Positions 6,362-7,326 of a stretch of DNA of 7,326 nt are shown here, piece after piece (position 1 is the stretch's first letter; every line of letters begins with the position of its first letter). Below the pieces are notes generated by a model. The model had not been told where the DNA came from. It did no database searches and saw only the letters and a program-made list of their open reading frames with translations. Source of the DNA: JABFRZ01 sp031413955 (GTDB taxonomy: Bacteria > Planctomycetota > UBA1135 > GCA-002686595). Made by a program: the position numbers and the translations under genes. The stretch covers positions 1-7,326 of the forward strand of contig JANOGB010000412.1 of NCBI GenBank assembly GCA_031413955.1, given 5' to 3'.

Positions 6362-6534
6362 GAACGCCTGACGCAGGCGTAACACATGCGGTTGCCCCAC
6401 ACCCGCGCGAGCGTGGTCTTGCGGCACTGGCGCGGGCCGTGGATGAGGACTACGGGCGAATCCGTCAGCGCCACGGTGAGGGGCACGTCCGCGTGACGTG
6501 GGTAGAGGGTGGTCGCGGGCACGGCCAATTGCAA
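6328..6534 (-). pseudogene. N-terminal remnant of a DUF4143 AAA ATPase with damaged Walker A
   Basis: The 68-codon frame begins at a TTG (other possible starts are TTG 6528 and GTG 6522). TLYPRHADVPLTVALTDSPVVLI (about 9-31) is the usual N-terminus of DUF4143-type ATPases and leads into the P-loop GPRQCRKTTLARV (33-45). The family motif is GPRQxGKTTLA; here the invariant glycine is R38, one base from GGC, which should abolish ATP binding. Family-like sequence ends around NRMCYACV (residues 48-55, about position 6372). The last 13 residues (RRSARKLDAARSF) are unrelated and are simply the upstream DNA of the AlbA_2 gene read to a TGA. The rest of the AAA domain and about 200 residues are missing; the matching C-terminus lies beyond AlbA_2 at 4961-4587. 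A CATAAT (6564-6559) may be an old -10. Confidence 0.72.
6364..6380. repeat. Short palindrome at the DUF4143/AlbA_2 junction
   Basis: ACGCCTG (6364-6370) and CAGGCGT (6374-6380) are perfect 7-bp arms around ACG. The palindrome sits where similarity of the upstream reading frame to DUF4143 ATPases stops, so it may mark the recombination point. It is short enough to arise by chance in GC-rich DNA. Confidence 0.4.
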
Positions 6535-6679
6535 GGTTATGGTCGGCTAAACGAAAGGATTATGCCCGGCCGATCCCGGTTCCGCCTCGGGTCGATCGCT
6601 CCGCGGAGGCACGCCGCATGGATCGTGGCGCACCACCAGTGAACCTCATCACCGAGGCCTCTGGGCGCACCCAGGCGAC

Positions 6680-6805
6680 TCAGGAGAAATAGGTACGGTC
6701 CAGCGCGCCCCCGGCGGCAATTCGCTCACCTTCAGTCGCAGGACGCGCGAACAGTGCCTCAATCTTGCGCAGCCTCTCAACCAGCCGATCTTCCTCGCTT
6801 ATCAC
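6680..6805 (-). pseudogene. Fragment of a small DUF2786-like hypothetical protein
   Basis: Starting from GTG at 6805, the frame reads VISEEDRLVERLRKIEALFA, then RPATEGERIAAGGALDRTYFS, then TGA (42 codons including the stop). The LRKIEALxA-x2-AT-x-GERxAA-x2-AL pattern is the N-terminal helix pair I associate with DUF2786-type small proteins. Those normally continue with IRxRL and many further residues. Here the match stops after ALDR and the frame ends at once, with no recognisable continuation in any frame towards 6540. The in-frame extension upstream to 6877 does not look like protein of this family. No clear Shine-Dalgarno site precedes the GTG. I read it as a gene fragment in a decayed segment; expression is doubtful. 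The family match is from memory of the motif only. Confidence 0.45.
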
Positions 6806-6998
6806 GTGGGCCTGGTGCCTCGCTGATTGCGTCCCTTGTGAACTCCGAGCGGAGCGGCAGTGCGCGAACGTAGCCACGGTTGCGGCGTGGCCTCCCGCTC
6901 GCCGCCAGCTTGGGCCGATTATCTTGCCCTGTGGCCAATGGCTACGCGGTGTGCCCAGTGGAGCGGACAGCGGTTTGCCTTGACACCGAAGCTGCCCG
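6806..6998. other. Spacer without a recognisable gene
   Basis: Between the M20 peptidase stop and the DUF2786-like fragment I see no conserved protein, RNA gene, repeat or convincing terminator. Short open frames on both strands look random. Confidence 0.4.

Positions 6999-7326
<328 letters not shown>

Noticed and set aside
6364..6381. Palindrome followed by AAC as an integron attC site
   Set aside because: Core sites of the RYYYAAC/GTTRRRY type with the expected spacing are not present; only a 7-bp hairpin is seen.
4961..6382. Plus-strand open frame of 473 codons opposite AlbA_2
   Set aside because: The minus strand carries unmistakable AlbA_2, HATPase and winged-helix motifs, and the plus-strand translation has no recognisable domain.

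Overview
The window is GC-rich (roughly two thirds G+C by eye). Every gene or gene remnant I can support lies on the minus strand, so biological order runs from right to left. The content fits a GC-rich proteobacterium or similar soil or groundwater bacterium. No ribosomal or other strong taxonomic marker is present, so the lineage is a guess.

Layout in transcription order. (1) 7326-6999: C-terminal part of an M20-family metallopeptidase, cut by the window edge. (2) 6998-4591: a stretch of gene debris. It starts with a fragment of a small DUF2786-like hypothetical protein (6805-6680). Next is the N-terminal end of a DUF4143-type AAA ATPase with a damaged Walker A motif (6534 to about 6372). 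Then comes an intact 450-aa AlbA_2/Schlafen-like + HATPase + winged-helix protein (6310-4958) with its own recognisable promoter. Last is the C-terminal PD-(D/E)XK-like end of a DUF4143 ATPase (4961-4587), joined to the AlbA_2 gene by an ATGA overlap. The DUF4143 gene therefore looks split: its ends flank the AlbA_2 gene and about 200 central codons are missing. (3) 4590-2156: a complete-looking IS66-family element (tnpA, tnpB, tnpC) with imperfect GTAA-starting terminal repeats. Its right end supplies the stop codon of the DUF4143 remnant, and I find no 8-bp target duplication. (4) 2155-1792: a possible broken small Cys-containing ORF, then an upstream region. (5) 1791-1: a two-gene operon, a secreted coiled-coil protein followed 3 nt later by a secreted TPR protein. 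The TPR gene carries an in-frame TAG at 577-579, with good coding potential in the same frame continuing to the left edge.

The most interesting points are: the AlbA_2 gene replacing the middle of a DUF4143 ATPase gene; the perfect 10-bp inverted repeat that brackets the AlbA_2 promoter (TTGACG-18-TAGACT) and looks like an operator, with an almost leaderless transcript; the retained PD-(D/E)XK domain translationally coupled to AlbA_2; and the amber codon in the TPR gene. I do not see a clear new multi-gene system. The AlbA_2 plus coupled nuclease-like fragment is the nearest candidate, and gene decay explains it at least as well.
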